Shown: in pieces, positions 36,247-45,626 of the stretch
Numbering within the stretch: position 1 is the first letter of the stretch
How the letters are laid out: every line of letters begins with the position of its first letter
Source: an uncultured Halomonas sp.
Lineage (GTDB): Bacteria; Pseudomonadota; Gammaproteobacteria; Pseudomonadales; Halomonadaceae
NCBI RefSeq assembly: GCF_947493865.1
Contig: NZ_CANLTC010000004.1
Coordinates: 1 to 64,000 of the forward strand
Reading direction: 5' to 3'
DNA length: 64,000 nt
Notes under the pieces: generated by a model
Database searches by the model: none
Seen by the model: only the letters and a program-made list of their open reading frames with translations
What the model was told of the DNA's origin: nothing
Position numbers and translations under genes: made by a program

Positions 36247-36677
36247 GGCGTCTCCAGGGGTTTGGAGTCAAGCGCTGCAGGCTGTCGGGTAGCGATACGC
36301 ACACGCTGTATGCCCAGTGCCGCAGCCTGGTCCAGGGCGACAACCACTGCCGCGTGAGTCGTGCGGGCATCCGCTTCGATCACCACTCCCTGCTCCCGGG
36401 CGCTGTCCGCCTGGGCCAGCAGCGCCTGGCGCAATGCCTTTGCAGAATCAAGGGCCTGTTCGCCCAGGCGATACTCGCCGGCCTGGGTGATCGATAGCGT
36501 CAGCGGCGATGCTTCCTGGGCAGTGGCGCTGTCACTGCTTGGCAGCACCAGTTCCAGTGCTTGCCGGGTGTCAAAGGTGGTGGAGACCATGAAAAAGATC
36601 AACAGCAGAAAGACCACATCTATCAAGGGGGTCAGGTTGACGTCTACCGCGTCGCGGCGATGACGCAGGAACTTCAT
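36243..36677 (-). CDS. exbD: Biopolymer transport protein ExbD
   Basis: Inner-membrane protein of 144 residues with one N-terminal transmembrane helix (about 17-35, LIDVVFLLLIFFMVST) that has the conserved membrane Asp for proton use (NLTPLIDV). The rest is a periplasmic domain. With ExbB it forms the proton channel that powers TonB-type transport, or a TolR-like role. No tonB gene is in the window; in many gammaproteobacteria this exbBD pair sits between comEC and msbA without tonB. Confidence 0.92.
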   Translation of the reverse strand: MKFLRHRRDAVDVNLTPLIDVVFLLLIFFMVSTTFDTRQALELVLPSSDSATAQEASPLTLSITQAGEYRLGEQALDSAKALRQALLAQADSAREQGVVIEADARTTHAAVVVALDQAAALGIQRVRIATRQPAALDSKPLETP

Positions 36678-37345
36678 GCGCGCTGCTCCCGGCCATTCCT
36701 GCGCTCGAGGGGGTCCCGGCGCTCCGCCAGGGTCAGCTCGCCGCTTTGATGTGCCAGCTGCTCGACCACCTGGCCCGCCTGTTGCTCCATGCGCACGGTG
36801 ACATCCTCCACCCGGCGCTGAAAATAGCGGTGGAACATCAGCGCCGGTATCGCCACGAACAGGCCCGCAGCGGTGGTTACCAACGCCTGAGATATACCGC
36901 CGGCCAGATCCGCGGTGCGCTCGACACCACCGGTACCGACAATGACGGTGAACACCTTGATCATGCCAACGACCGTACCCAACAGCCCGATCAGCGGCGT
37001 AATCGAGGCGATGGTGCCCAGTGGGCTCAGGTAGCGCTCCATATCGTGAATGACGGCGGTCGCTGCATCCTGAAGCCGGGAGCGCACCTGCTCCTGACCG
37101 AAGCGGGCGTTGCGCAGCCCTGCCGCCAGCACCATCCCCAGCGGGGAGTGCCCTTCCAGCCAGTTCAAATCGATCTGACCCTGACGAATACGCTCACATA
37201 CTTCCTGCCCAAGTCCGCGAGGCGCGATACGCGCTGCCCGCAAGCTCCAGAGTCGCTCAATGACGATCACCGTGGCCAGCAACGAGCAGCCAAGGATCGG
37301 CAGCATCAGCCACCCTCCTGCCATCAGCGCGTCGAATACATCCAT
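36674..37345 (-). CDS. exbB: MotA/TolQ/ExbB proton channel family protein
   Basis: Inner-membrane protein of 223 residues with three transmembrane segments, at about 10-30, 118-140 and 160-180. The conserved ExbB/TolQ core is LGTIASITPLIGLLGTVVGMI (given in parts ITPLIGLLGTVVG), followed by the second signature GGISQALVTTAAGLFVAIPALM. It is the stator partner of ExbD, with which it overlaps by four bases. It follows comEC by 17 bp. Confidence 0.93.
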   Translation of the reverse strand: MDVFDALMAGGWLMLPILGCSLLATVIVIERLWSLRAARIAPRGLGQEVCERIRQGQIDLNWLEGHSPLGMVLAAGLRNARFGQEQVRSRLQDAATAVIHDMERYLSPLGTIASITPLIGLLGTVVGMIKVFTVIVGTGGVERTADLAGGISQALVTTAAGLFVAIPALMFHRYFQRRVEDVTVRMEQQAGQVVEQLAHQSGELTLAERRDPLERRNGREQRA

Positions 37346-37362
37346 CGATCAGGTCTCCTGCA

Positions 37363-39642
37363 TTAAGAGGAGGATTCTACCGCATGGCAGCCCCCTTCGA
37401 CACCAGCGCCAGGCATCCTGCGCTGGGTGACCACATCGGTGGCCGCCTCGCCGCCCAATTGCAGTGTTATCGCGCCGTCCTCGGCGGTACTCCACAGACA
37501 GCTTCCCGCGTCGCGAAAGCGCCGCACCACATCGCCATGAGGATGGCCATGGGCATTGCCGCGCCCGGCGCTGAAGATCACATGGCGGGGTCGAGTCGCC
37601 GCCACCCACTCGGCGGCGGAGCTGGTGCGACTGCCATGATGGCCGGCGATCAATACCTCGATACCCGTTTCAAGGCCCTCGGCCAGTCTCGCTTCGACCG
37701 CGGTTCCGGCATCGCCGCTGATCAACAGACGCCGCCCGCCCGTCTCGACCAGCAGCACACAGGAACGATCGTTCCGCTCGAGCCTGACCGGATCATTTTC
37801 CGGCCAGAGAAAGCGAAACTCGATCCCATCCCAGCGCCAACTCTCGCCGGCACGACAGGGCGAGACCGGCATACCTAGCGGCTCGACCCCCGGTGACCAC
37901 CAGCGCTCGACATGGTGCTCATCGAGAAGCGCCGCCACCCCGCCGGCATGATCGCTATCGCCGTGACTGACGATGACGCCATCGAAGCGCTGGCCCACCG
38001 GCCACAGGGTCGTCAGCGGCATGAACCCGGAACGAAAGCGCGGTCCGCTGTCGTAGAGCAGACGGTGTCTTGCGGTGCGCAATTCGATCAACTGCCCCTG
38101 ACCGACGTCATGGATGCGCACCCGCAGCTGACCCTCTTCCAGACGCGGTGTGGTGAGACTGAAAACGAGTGCCATGAGAAGCGCGCTGGCGCCCCAGCGC
38201 AGCGCCTTCGAGAACCCAGGCAGTGCCCAGAAAGCGGTCAGCAGAACCAGACTCAGCGTCACTGGCAGCGTTTGCCAGGGGTCGGGATGCCATAGCGGCG
38301 ACCAGGCAACGACCGCTTCCAGGCCCGCTTGCACGCCGTGAGCCAGCATTGCGAAAAGCCACCAGCAGATCTTGGCCAGCGGAGGTATCCAGGCCAGCAA
38401 CCAACCCATGAGCCCAAGCGGCACCATCAGACTACCGACCACGGGAACCGCCAGCAGGTTGACCAGCGGCGCCGCCGGCGCCATCCGATCGAAGGCAAAC
38501 AGCACCGCCGCCGCCATCAGTGGCGCCAGCAGGCACTGACTGCGCAGCAGCGCCATACACCAGCCGCGCAGGCCCGTGGGCCGCGAACGCCCTTGCCAAG
38601 CCAGAATCAACAGGCCCACGGCAATGAAGGAAAGCCACAACCCTGGTCGCCACAAGGCCAATGGATCGACCAGCAGGATGATTCCGAGAGCCAGCCACCA
38701 GGCCTGCCAAGCCCCGGGCGCATGGCGCCCACTGGCCACCCAGAGCCCCACCAGGGTCATGATCATGGCGCGCAGGGCCGGGGGTTCGAGACCGGCAAGC
38801 CAGGCATATCCCATCGCTGCCAAGGCAGCACTCCACCAGGGCCAGGCCGCCATACGCCAGCGCTGCGGCGTAAGCAGTCGTGCAACGCCTCGGGAAAGAG
38901 CTAGCATGAAAAATGCCACCAACCCCACATGAAGCCCTGAAATCACCATCAGATGGGTAGTGCCGCTGGCGTTGAGCAGATCCCAATCTTCCTGGGTCAG
39001 GCGCTCACTTGCCCCCAGGGTGAGGGCGGCCAACCAGCGCCGGGGAAAATCATCCCTGACATGACGATCGAGATAGGCCAGGGCCTGCTTGCGGAGAGTG
39101 TCGGGAGACGATTGCAGTCGTCGAGGAGGCGGTGCGCTGCGCACATAGCCGGTAGCATCGATGCCTTCCCGCCATAGCCAGGCTTCATAGTCAAAAGCAT
39201 TAGGATTGGCGAAGCCGCCGGGTGGTCGCAAACGCAGGGTCAGTGCCCAGGTCTCGCCCACTGCCAGGGCCGGTGCGTCATACCAGCTCACTCGCACCTG
39301 AGCCAGCCGGTCACAGGCAAGGCGCTTCGTTTCGATCGCGCCGCAGGCGGTCAGTTTCAAGCGTAGGCGCCTGGCATCGCCTTCATCATCGAGCTGGATG
39401 ATTCGCGCGGTCACGGCGAGATCCGTGGCCGCAAGGCCCGGCGGCAGTCTCGAGCCCTGGGCCCACAGAACCTGGTTTGCGCCAATAGCCAACGCCAGTA
39501 TTGAAACAGCAAGCCTGTACCGTGAAGCGGCTAGCGCGAGCAAAAACCCGACACCGATAATGGCAAACAGACCCGGCGGCGCATGAGCGCCCAGGACGGC
39601 GCCCAACAGTGCGGCAAGGGCCAATGGCGCAGCCAGCCCCAT
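37363..39642 (-). CDS. comEC: DNA internalisation-related competence protein ComEC/Rec2
   Basis: Polytopic inner-membrane protein of 759 residues from the ATG at 39642. The N-terminal hydrophobic part with DUF4131 is followed by the competence domain (LNASGTTHLMVISGLHVGL, about 240-258) with several helices. A C-terminal metallo-beta-lactamase domain has SHGDSDHAGG and GHHGSRTSS. ComEC forms the channel for single-stranded DNA uptake in natural transformation. No pilus or comEA gene is nearby. It heads the run into exbBD-msbA, and the gene for a DUF2062 protein starts on the other strand 100 bp away. Confidence 0.93.
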   Translation of the reverse strand: MGLAAPLALAALLGAVLGAHAPPGLFAIIGVGFLLALAASRYRLAVSILALAIGANQVLWAQGSRLPPGLAATDLAVTARIIQLDDEGDARRLRLKLTACGAIETKRLACDRLAQVRVSWYDAPALAVGETWALTLRLRPPGGFANPNAFDYEAWLWREGIDATGYVRSAPPPRRLQSSPDTLRKQALAYLDRHVRDDFPRRWLAALTLGASERLTQEDWDLLNASGTTHLMVISGLHVGLVAFFMLALSRGVARLLTPQRWRMAAWPWWSAALAAMGYAWLAGLEPPALRAMIMTLVGLWVASGRHAPGAWQAWWLALGIILLVDPLALWRPGLWLSFIAVGLLILAWQGRSRPTGLRGWCMALLRSQCLLAPLMAAAVLFAFDRMAPAAPLVNLLAVPVVGSLMVPLGLMGWLLAWIPPLAKICWWLFAMLAHGVQAGLEAVVAWSPLWHPDPWQTLPVTLSLVLLTAFWALPGFSKALRWGASALLMALVFSLTTPRLEEGQLRVRIHDVGQGQLIELRTARHRLLYDSGPRFRSGFMPLTTLWPVGQRFDGVIVSHGDSDHAGGVAALLDEHHVERWWSPGVEPLGMPVSPCRAGESWRWDGIEFRFLWPENDPVRLERNDRSCVLLVETGGRRLLISGDAGTAVEARLAEGLETGIEVLIAGHHGSRTSSAAEWVAATRPRHVIFSAGRGNAHGHPHGDVVRRFRDAGSCLWSTAEDGAITLQLGGEAATDVVTQRRMPGAGVEGGCHAVESSS

Positions 39643-39742
39643 AAGCTTTCTCTTGTTGTTTAACTGTTGTTTTGACCTAGCCGTGGCGGGACAACGACCA
39701 TGTATGGATAATGGTACGGGTTCAAAACCAGTGAACGAGGCC

Positions 39743-40294
39743 ATGTTGCGCCGACTGCTTCAGCGTCACATACCCCATCAGGACACTCTGAAGCGCAATC
39801 GCTCATTGCGCTTTCTGCATCCGATCTTCGCCAACACGTCTTTATGGGTGTTGACGCGACGTTCCGTGGGCAACGCCTTCATGGTGGGATTGTTTTGTGC
39901 CATGCTGCCGATCCCGTTTCAAATGGCATTGGCTGTCTGTGGTGCCTGGCTGCTGCGTTGCAACCTGCCCTTGAGTGTCGGCCTGGTATGGCTGACCAAT
40001 CCCCTGACCATGCCGGTCATCTTCTATGGCAACTATCGGCTGGGAAGCTGGATTCTTGACACACCGGTGCAATCAGCGCCGAATCATCTCAGCACGCACT
40101 GGTTCGCTGCCAAGATGGTCGACATACTGCCGGTACTCTTTTTGGGATCGCTGGTATCCGCTATCGTCATCGGCATCATCAGCAATATCGTGGTGCGCCT
40201 GATCTGGCGCTGGCAGGTGGCCAGCAGCTGGAAGCGCCGTACCAAGCGCCGCCGTGACCAGCGCGAAACGATTCACCGCAATACGCTTACCTGA
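39743..40294 (+). CDS. DUF2062 domain membrane protein
   Basis: Integral membrane protein of 183 residues. It matches DUF2062 by FANTSLWVLTRRSVGNAFMVGLFCAMLPIPFQM, with two to three transmembrane segments at about 50-70, 80-100 and 130-160 and very basic ends. The ATG at 39743 has GAGG three to six bases upstream. Its role is unknown. In Pseudomonas-type genomes the same family gene is divergent from comEC too, so the pairing is conserved, and the shared 100-bp region should hold both promoters. Confidence 0.85.
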   Translation: MLRRLLQRHIPHQDTLKRNRSLRFLHPIFANTSLWVLTRRSVGNAFMVGLFCAMLPIPFQMALAVCGAWLLRCNLPLSVGLVWLTNPLTMPVIFYGNYRLGSWILDTPVQSAPNHLSTHWFAAKMVDILPVLFLGSLVSAIVIGIISNIVVRLIWRWQVASSWKRRTKRRRDQRETIHRNTLT

Positions 40295-40358
40295 CTGAGC
40301 CTGCGATGTTCTGGGCCGGCGGTTTTTTTTCGCGGCTCACGTCGAGAGAAAGCCTACA

Positions 40359-41063
40359 TCAGGACGTCAGCAGGCGCCCCCCGTCCAATCTGAGCACACG
40401 ATCCTGATGCGCCGCCAGGCTCGGATCATGGGTGACGATCACGAAGGCACAGGCACTCGTCCGGGCCAGCTCGTCCATCAAGCCGAGGATATTCCCCGCC
40501 GTCGTTTGGTCCAGGTTACCCGTTGGCTCGTCCATCAGCATCAGACTGGGATCGGTTATCAGCGCCCGGGCGATGGCAACCCGCTGACGCTCCCCACCGG
40601 ACAGCTCGCCGGGCTTGTGATTGCCCCGGGGTCCCATACCGACCTGCTCGAGTATCGCCATGGCGCGCTTTTCCGCCTCGCGACGCTTGTGCCCGCGCAC
40701 GATCAAGGGCAAGGCGGCATTCTCGCAGGCGGTGAACTCCGCCAGCAGATGGTGGAACTGATAGACGAAGCCAATATGGCGGTTGCGAAAACGTCCCATG
40801 GCCGCATCGTTGAGCTTGGTCAAGGGCTGGCCGGCAATGGTGACCGTGCCACGACTGGGATGATCGAGGCCTCCCAACAGATTGAGCAGCGTGGTCTTGC
40901 CGGAGCCGGAACTGCCCACCACGGCGACCCGCTCGCCGGCACGCACCTTCAGATCGAGCCCATCCAGCACGGTCACATCCTGGGGGCCTTCACTATAGAC
41001 CCGCGTCAGATCCCGGCATTCGAGCATCACTGGTTTTGTATCAGCGGTCATTGATGGCCTCAT
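40359..41063 (-). CDS. lolD: Lipoprotein-releasing ABC transporter ATP-binding protein LolD
   Basis: ATPase of 234 residues (E. coli: 233) that powers lipoprotein release from the inner membrane to LolA. Motifs: Walker A GSSGSGKTT (about 50-58), LolD-specific GFVYQFHHLLAEFTACEN (about 97-114), signature LSGGERQR, Walker B LMLMDEPTGNLD. The first ATG overlaps the lolC stop; a second ATG at 41051 has a better ribosome site (TGAGG six bases upstream), so either may be used. No lolE gene follows it. Confidence 0.93.
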   Translation of the reverse strand: MRPSMTADTKPVMLECRDLTRVYSEGPQDVTVLDGLDLKVRAGERVAVVGSSGSGKTTLLNLLGGLDHPSRGTVTIAGQPLTKLNDAAMGRFRNRHIGFVYQFHHLLAEFTACENAALPLIVRGHKRREAEKRAMAILEQVGMGPRGNHKPGELSGGERQRVAIARALITDPSLMLMDEPTGNLDQTTAGNILGLMDELARTSACAFVIVTHDPSLAAHQDRVLRLDGGRLLTS

Positions 41064-42301
41064 TCGTAACGCAATACTTCGGCTGGCTGGACACGCGCCG
41101 CGCGCCAGGCCGGATACAGGGTGGAAAGAAAGCTCAGGCCGAAGGCCGCTACCACAATGGTGCCCACATCGCTCCAGTTGAGTCGCGACGGTAGATAGCT
41201 GATGAAGTAGACGCCGGGATCGAGGAACTGGATGCCGGATACCGCTTCGAACCAGGCGATGATATCGGACACCGACAGCGCCAGGACGATACCCAGCGCC
41301 ACACCGATGGCGATACCGATCACCCCGATCGACAGGCCCTGGACGATGAAGATGCCCATGATCGATTTGGGCGTTGCCCCGATGGTGCGCAGGATGGCGA
41401 TATCCGCGTGCTTGTCCGTCACCACCATGACCAGAGTGGAGACGATATTGAACGCTGCCACGGCGACGATCACCATCAGCAACAAACCGATCATGCGCTT
41501 TTCCATCTGAATCGCCTGAAACAGGTTGCCATGGGTGTAGGTCCAGTCCATGCCGCGATAGCCGTAACCCAGCTCATTGAGGATCGCCTGGGTTTCGTCC
41601 TTGGCCAGAAACAGATCGTCGAGTTGCAGGCGCAGCCCGCCAATGGCGTCTCCCATACGCGCCAGGGTCTGCATGTCTTCCATGCTGGCATAGGCCAGAT
41701 TCCCGTCGATATCCGCCCCCACCTTGAAGATACCGCTGACGGTGAAGCGCTTGAGTCGCGGGAATACCCCACCCGGGGTAATCGATGCCTCGGGCACCAG
41801 CAGCGTCACGCGATCCCCTACGCCGACACCCAGGTTGCGGGCCAGCAGCTCCCCCAGCACCACGTTCCACTTGCCTGGCGCCAGTGAAGCGAGTTTGCCG
41901 TGCTGCATGTGATTGCCAATGATTGACACCCGCTGCTCGTAGTCCGGTTCGATGCCATAGACCAGCGCCCCTTCGTTACGCCCTCCTACCGAGAACATGC
42001 CCTGCTGATCCACGTAGGGCGCCGCGCCGATGACGTGCTCGCGTTGACTCAGGCGCTCCGCCAGGGATTTCCAGTTGGCCATGCCGTCCTGAGCCTCGAT
42101 GCGCGTATGCGGCACCATGCCCAGCACCCTTGAGCGCAGCTCGTGGTCGAAACCGTTCATTACCGACAGCACCAGAATCAGCACCGCCACACCCAGCATG
42201 AGTCCCAGCATGGATGTCAAAGAAATGAATGAGATGAAGTGGTTACGTCGTTTGGCGCGCACATAGCGCAGCCCGATCAGAAAGGGTATGCGGTCAAGCA
42301 T
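41060..42301 (-). CDS. lolC: Lipoprotein-releasing ABC transporter permease (LolC/LolF type)
   Basis: Inner-membrane permease of 413 residues with four transmembrane helices, one near residues 22-45 and three in the C-terminal third. A large periplasmic domain (about 50-260) lies between. The N-terminal FLIGLRYVRAKRRNHFISFIS and the MacB-like FtsX domain with the ILRTIGATPKSIMGIF loop are those of LolC/LolE. It is the only lipoprotein-release permease gene here; the usual lolE downstream of lolD is absent, so the transporter may be a LolF2D2 form with one permease used twice, unless lolE is elsewhere. Confidence 0.9.
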   Translation of the reverse strand: MLDRIPFLIGLRYVRAKRRNHFISFISLTSMLGLMLGVAVLILVLSVMNGFDHELRSRVLGMVPHTRIEAQDGMANWKSLAERLSQREHVIGAAPYVDQQGMFSVGGRNEGALVYGIEPDYEQRVSIIGNHMQHGKLASLAPGKWNVVLGELLARNLGVGVGDRVTLLVPEASITPGGVFPRLKRFTVSGIFKVGADIDGNLAYASMEDMQTLARMGDAIGGLRLQLDDLFLAKDETQAILNELGYGYRGMDWTYTHGNLFQAIQMEKRMIGLLLMVIVAVAAFNIVSTLVMVVTDKHADIAILRTIGATPKSIMGIFIVQGLSIGVIGIAIGVALGIVLALSVSDIIAWFEAVSGIQFLDPGVYFISYLPSRLNWSDVGTIVVAAFGLSFLSTLYPAWRAARVQPAEVLRYE

Positions 42302-42386
42302 CAAGTTCGGTTCCTCGTCGGCAGGCGCCTATGGTACGGTTTTTCCCGGTCGGGTGCATCGACTGCACAAACACTGCAACATTGCT

Positions 42387-42401
42387 TGCATGTATCATGC
42401 A
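42387..42401. promoter_or_regulatory. Perfect dyad, possible operator in the lolC-aguA gap
   Basis: TGCATGTATCATGCA is a perfect 6-bp inverted repeat with a 3-bp centre, in the 180-bp gap between divergent lolC and aguA. It lies 81 bp before the aguA start and just upstream of a weak -10-like TCTTAAAAT. A regulator-binding site for aguAB is plausible but unproven. Confidence 0.4.
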
Positions 42402-42481
42402 GGGTCTTAAAATGCCGTAACTGCAGGTCTGCATGCCCAACAAGGGCTTGCTGGAGCTTGCAAAGGCTTCGAGAGATCATC

Positions 42482-43534
42482 ATGACCCAGCGCCTACTTC
42501 CCGAATGGCACCTTCAGGACGCCGTACAGCTCACCTGGCCAAGCGACGATAGCGACTGGGCACCGCTACTCGAGCGTATCGAAGCGACACTGGAAACGAT
42601 GGTCGTCGCCATCACCCGTTATCAGCGGGTGTTGATCAGTGTTCCCGATCATTCGACCCATGAACGCCTCACCGCGGCCTTTCATCACCTTGGCGTGCCC
42701 ATGGAACGCTTGATACTGGTCGCTGCCTCCGCCGACGATACCTGGGCCCGGGATCACGGCCCCATCGCCGTGGAACGTGATGGCGAGATTGTCCTGCTCG
42801 ACTATGAGTTCACCGGCTGGGGCGGCAAGTTTCCTGCCACGCGTGACAACACCCTGACTCGCCGACTGCGCGACGCTGGCGTATTCAAGGCCTCGGTGGA
42901 ATCCCGCGACCTGGTGCTGGAAGGCGGCGCCATCGAGACGGATGGCCAGGGGTCGCTGCTGACCACCGAAGCCTGCCTGCTCAACCTCAACCGTAATCCC
43001 AAGCTCGACCGCCGGGCCATCGAGACGCATCTGCGTGAGGATTTCGGCGTCGAACGCATCCTGTGGCTGACCCAGGGTCATCTGGAAGGCGACGACACCG
43101 ATAGCCATATCGATACTCTGGCGCGCTTCTGCGATCCACAGACCATTGCTTATGTGCGCTGCGACGACCGAGACGACCCGCATTACCCGGCGCTGGCCGC
43201 CATGGAAGAGGAGCTCAAGGCGTTGAGCCAGGCCGATGGCACGCCCTATCGCCTGATTCCATTACCCTGGCCGCGGCCCTGCTTCGACCCGCAGGACGGC
43301 CATCGCCTGCCGGCCACCTATGCCAATTTCCTGATCATCAACGGTGCAGTACTGGTGCCCGTCTACGGCGACGCGGCGGATACCCAGGCTCTCGATGCCT
43401 TGGCGACAGCCTTTCGGGGACGCGATATTCTGCCCATCGACTGTCGCAGCGTCATCCGACAGCATGGCAGCCTGCACTGTCTAACCATGCAGTTACCGCT
43501 TGGCACCCTGGCAGAGTTTCCCACCTCTCTTTAG
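42482..43534 (+). CDS. aguA: Agmatine deiminase
   Basis: Guanidino-modifying enzyme of 350 residues that turns agmatine into N-carbamoylputrescine and ammonia. It begins LPEWHLQDAVQLTWPSDDSDWAP and has ARDHGPIA (about 90-97), EFTGWGGKF (about 113-121), LEGGAIETDGQGSLL (about 140-154) and HLEGDDTDSHIDTLARF (about 200-216). The catalytic Cys is in HGSLHCLTMQ near the C-terminus. The ATG at 42482 has GAGAG seven bases upstream. aguB follows after 27 bp, so the pair makes putrescine from arginine-derived agmatine. Confidence 0.93.
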   Translation: MTQRLLPEWHLQDAVQLTWPSDDSDWAPLLERIEATLETMVVAITRYQRVLISVPDHSTHERLTAAFHHLGVPMERLILVAASADDTWARDHGPIAVERDGEIVLLDYEFTGWGGKFPATRDNTLTRRLRDAGVFKASVESRDLVLEGGAIETDGQGSLLTTEACLLNLNRNPKLDRRAIETHLREDFGVERILWLTQGHLEGDDTDSHIDTLARFCDPQTIAYVRCDDRDDPHYPALAAMEEELKALSQADGTPYRLIPLPWPRPCFDPQDGHRLPATYANFLIINGAVLVPVYGDAADTQALDALATAFRGRDILPIDCRSVIRQHGSLHCLTMQLPLGTLAEFPTSL

Positions 43535-43561
43535 AGCGCGCAGAACGACACGGAGAATCGA

Positions 43562-44485
43562 ATGAACAAGAATAGCGATAAAACCCCTAACAAAACCCTC
43601 AAGGTAGGCCTGGTACAACAACCCGCCTGGCCAGACAAGCAGCGTAGCCTGGAAGCCAGCGAAGCCGGCGTTCGCGAGCTGGCCGAGCGTGGCGCCGAGC
43701 TGGTGCTGTTGCAGGAGCTTCACGCCACCCACTATTTTTGCCAATGCGAGGACGCGGAGCTCTTCGACCTTGCCGAGTCCCTCGATGGCCCTACCGCCAC
43801 TCGCCTTGCGGAACTCGCCAAGGAACTGAACATCGTGCTGGTCGGTTCGATCTTCGAGCGTCGCGCGCCGGGGCTTTATCACAACACCGCCGTGGTCATG
43901 GACCGCGCTCGCGGCCGGGTCGGGCACTATCGCAAGATGCATATCCCGGATGACCCGGGCTTCTACGAGAAGTTCTACTTCACCCCGGGGGATGCGGATG
44001 CCGAACAGGGCTTCGAGCCCATCGACACCTCCGTGGGGCGCCTCGGAGTACTAGTGTGCTGGGACCAATGGTACCCGGAAGCGGCGCGCCTGATGGCCCT
44101 GGCCGGTGCCGAGCTGCTGCTCTACCCCACCGCCATCGGCTGGCATCCGCCGGACGATCTACCCGAAAAAGGCCGCCAGAAAGACGCCTGGACGATCGTC
44201 CAGCGCGCTCACGGGGTCGCCAACGGCCTGCCGGTGCTGGTCGCCAACCGGGTCGGTTTCGAAGAGGACTTGAGTGGTGTCAGTGAAGGCATCCATTTCT
44301 GGGGCGGCAGTTTCATTTGTGGGCCACAGGGCGAACTGCTGGCCCACGCCGGTGAGGAGGCTGAAAACCTGCTGGTCGAACTCGATATGCAAGGCAGCGA
44401 ACAGGTGCGACGCATGTGGCCGTATCTGCGTGATCGCAGGGTCGACGCCTATGGGGATCTGACTCGCCGTTACCGGGATCGCTGA
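43562..44485 (+). CDS. aguB: N-carbamoylputrescine amidase
   Basis: Nitrilase-superfamily amidohydrolase, 307 residues, hydrolysing N-carbamoylputrescine to putrescine, CO2 and ammonia. The Glu-Lys-Cys triad is visible: Glu in LLQELHATHYF (about 52), Lys in HYRKMHIPDDPGFYEKFYF (about 123) and Cys in GVLVCWDQWYPEAARLM (about 160). Ribosome site GGAG. The putrescine it makes can enter the puu genes at the left of the window, so agmatine can serve as carbon and nitrogen source. Confidence 0.94.
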   Translation: MNKNSDKTPNKTLKVGLVQQPAWPDKQRSLEASEAGVRELAERGAELVLLQELHATHYFCQCEDAELFDLAESLDGPTATRLAELAKELNIVLVGSIFERRAPGLYHNTAVVMDRARGRVGHYRKMHIPDDPGFYEKFYFTPGDADAEQGFEPIDTSVGRLGVLVCWDQWYPEAARLMALAGAELLLYPTAIGWHPPDDLPEKGRQKDAWTIVQRAHGVANGLPVLVANRVGFEEDLSGVSEGIHFWGGSFICGPQGELLAHAGEEAENLLVELDMQGSEQVRRMWPYLRDRRVDAYGDLTRRYRDR

Positions 44486-44582
44486 GCCGGTGACCGGACA
44501 GTAGCGAATGGCGTATAATTTGCTCGCCTGAAAACACGTTCCGGTCCGTCCTTTACGCGGACGACCTGCTGGAGATATGTGC

Positions 44583-45521
44583 ATGAATCAGCCTATCGTC
44601 GTGGCTGCGCTATACAAGTTCGTCACGCTCAATGATTTCGAAGCATTGCGGGAGCCGCTGCTCGAAACCCTCAAGACCCATGACATCAAAGGCACGCTGC
44701 TACTCGCCCAGGAAGGGATCAACGGTACCGTATCGGGTCGACGCGAAAGTATCGATGCCCTGCTGGGCTGGCTCAAGGCCGATCCACGCTTTATGGACCT
44801 CGATCATAAGGAGTCCTATTGCGACGAACAGCCCTTCTATCGCACCAAGGTCAAGCTCAAGAAGGAGATCGTGACCCTCGGCGTTGCGAACGTGGACCCG
44901 AATCAGACCGTCGGCACCTATGTCGAGCCCCGGGAATGGAACGCTCTGGTCAGTGACCCCGAGGTACTGGTGATCGATACCCGTAACGATTACGAAGTCG
45001 AGATCGGCTCCTTCAAGGGAGCGATCAACCCCGAGACAAAATCGTTTCGTGAGTTTCCCGAATACGTCAAAGCGCATTATGATCCATCGAAGCACAAGAA
45101 AGTCGCCATGTTCTGTACCGGTGGCATTCGCTGCGAGAAAGCCTCGAGCTTCATGCTCAACGAAGGCTTCGATGAGGTCTATCATCTCAAGGGCGGCATC
45201 CTCAATTATCTTGAGCAAGTGCCAGAATCCGAGTCCCTGTGGCAAGGGGACTGCTTCGTCTTCGATAATCGCGTGACCGTGCGCCACGATCTCAGCGAGG
45301 GCGAGTTCGAGCAGTGCCATGCCTGCCGCCGCCCTCTTTCTGCCGAAGATCGCGCGTCAGCGCATTACACTCCTGGCATCAGCTGCCCGCATTGCTGGAA
45401 CTCGCTCTCGGAAAAGACCCGAGCTGGTGCCCGGGAACGCCAGAAACAGATCGAATTGGCCAAGGCACGCAACGAGCCGCATCCTATCGGTCGTGACCCA
45501 CGCGAACTTGCTGACGCCTGA
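44583..45521 (+). CDS. trhO: tRNA uridine(34) hydroxylase
   Basis: Rhodanese-domain protein of 312 residues (YceA family) that hydroxylates uridine 34 of certain tRNAs, the first step to mo5U/cmo5U. The N-terminal acylphosphatase-like domain (about 10-95, with [14 protein letters not shown]) is followed by the rhodanese domain (about 125-220) with the loop [12 protein letters not shown], and a C-terminal cysteine-containing segment ([18 protein letters not shown]) that may bind zinc. The ATG at 44583 has GGAG at better spacing than the one two codons earlier. It is about 40 residues shorter than the E. coli protein. Confidence 0.92.
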   Translation: MNQPIVVAALYKFVTLNDFEALREPLLETLKTHDIKGTLLLAQEGINGTVSGRRESIDALLGWLKADPRFMDLDHKESYCDEQPFYRTKVKLKKEIVTLGVANVDPNQTVGTYVEPREWNALVSDPEVLVIDTRNDYEVEIGSFKGAINPETKSFREFPEYVKAHYDPSKHKKVAMFCTGGIRCEKASSFMLNEGFDEVYHLKGGILNYLEQVPESESLWQGDCFVFDNRVTVRHDLSEGEFEQCHACRRPLSAEDRASAHYTPGISCPHCWNSLSEKTRAGARERQKQIELAKARNEPHPIGRDPRELADA

Positions 45522-45532
45522 TATGAGCACGC

Positions 45533-45555
45533 CGATGCCTTTGCCAGGCATCGGT
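45533..45555 (+). terminator. Hairpin after trhO
   Basis: CCGATGCC (45533-45540) pairs with GGCATCGG (45548-45555) over a 7-nt loop, 11 bases after the trhO stop. No T run follows, so termination would be weak; it may instead shape the leader of the next gene. Confidence 0.5.
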
Positions 45556-45587
45556 GGAATCCTGCTGGTTGATTCAAGGAGAGACAG

Positions 45588-45626
45588 ATGACAATATTAA
45601 AGGCAATCGCCAAGGTAACGGTATAA
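45588..45626 (+). CDS. 12-codon mini-ORF in the tus leader
   Basis: An ATG-started open frame MTILKAIAKVTV ends in TAA at 45624-45626. AAGGAGAGACAG directly precedes it, a ribosome site better than that of most genes here. It ends 21 bases before the tus-like gene, and a further four-codon frame (MTKE, 45629-45643) fills most of that gap. It could be a leader peptide that couples or limits translation of the downstream gene, or the decayed start of a lost gene. There is no homology claim. Confidence 0.4.
   Translation: MTILKAIAKVTV

Noticed and set aside
39653..39742. Longer start for the DUF2062 protein or comEC across their shared gap
   Set aside because: The two longer frames overlap each other head to head. 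The starts at 39743 and 39642 fit the family beginnings and leave room for promoters.
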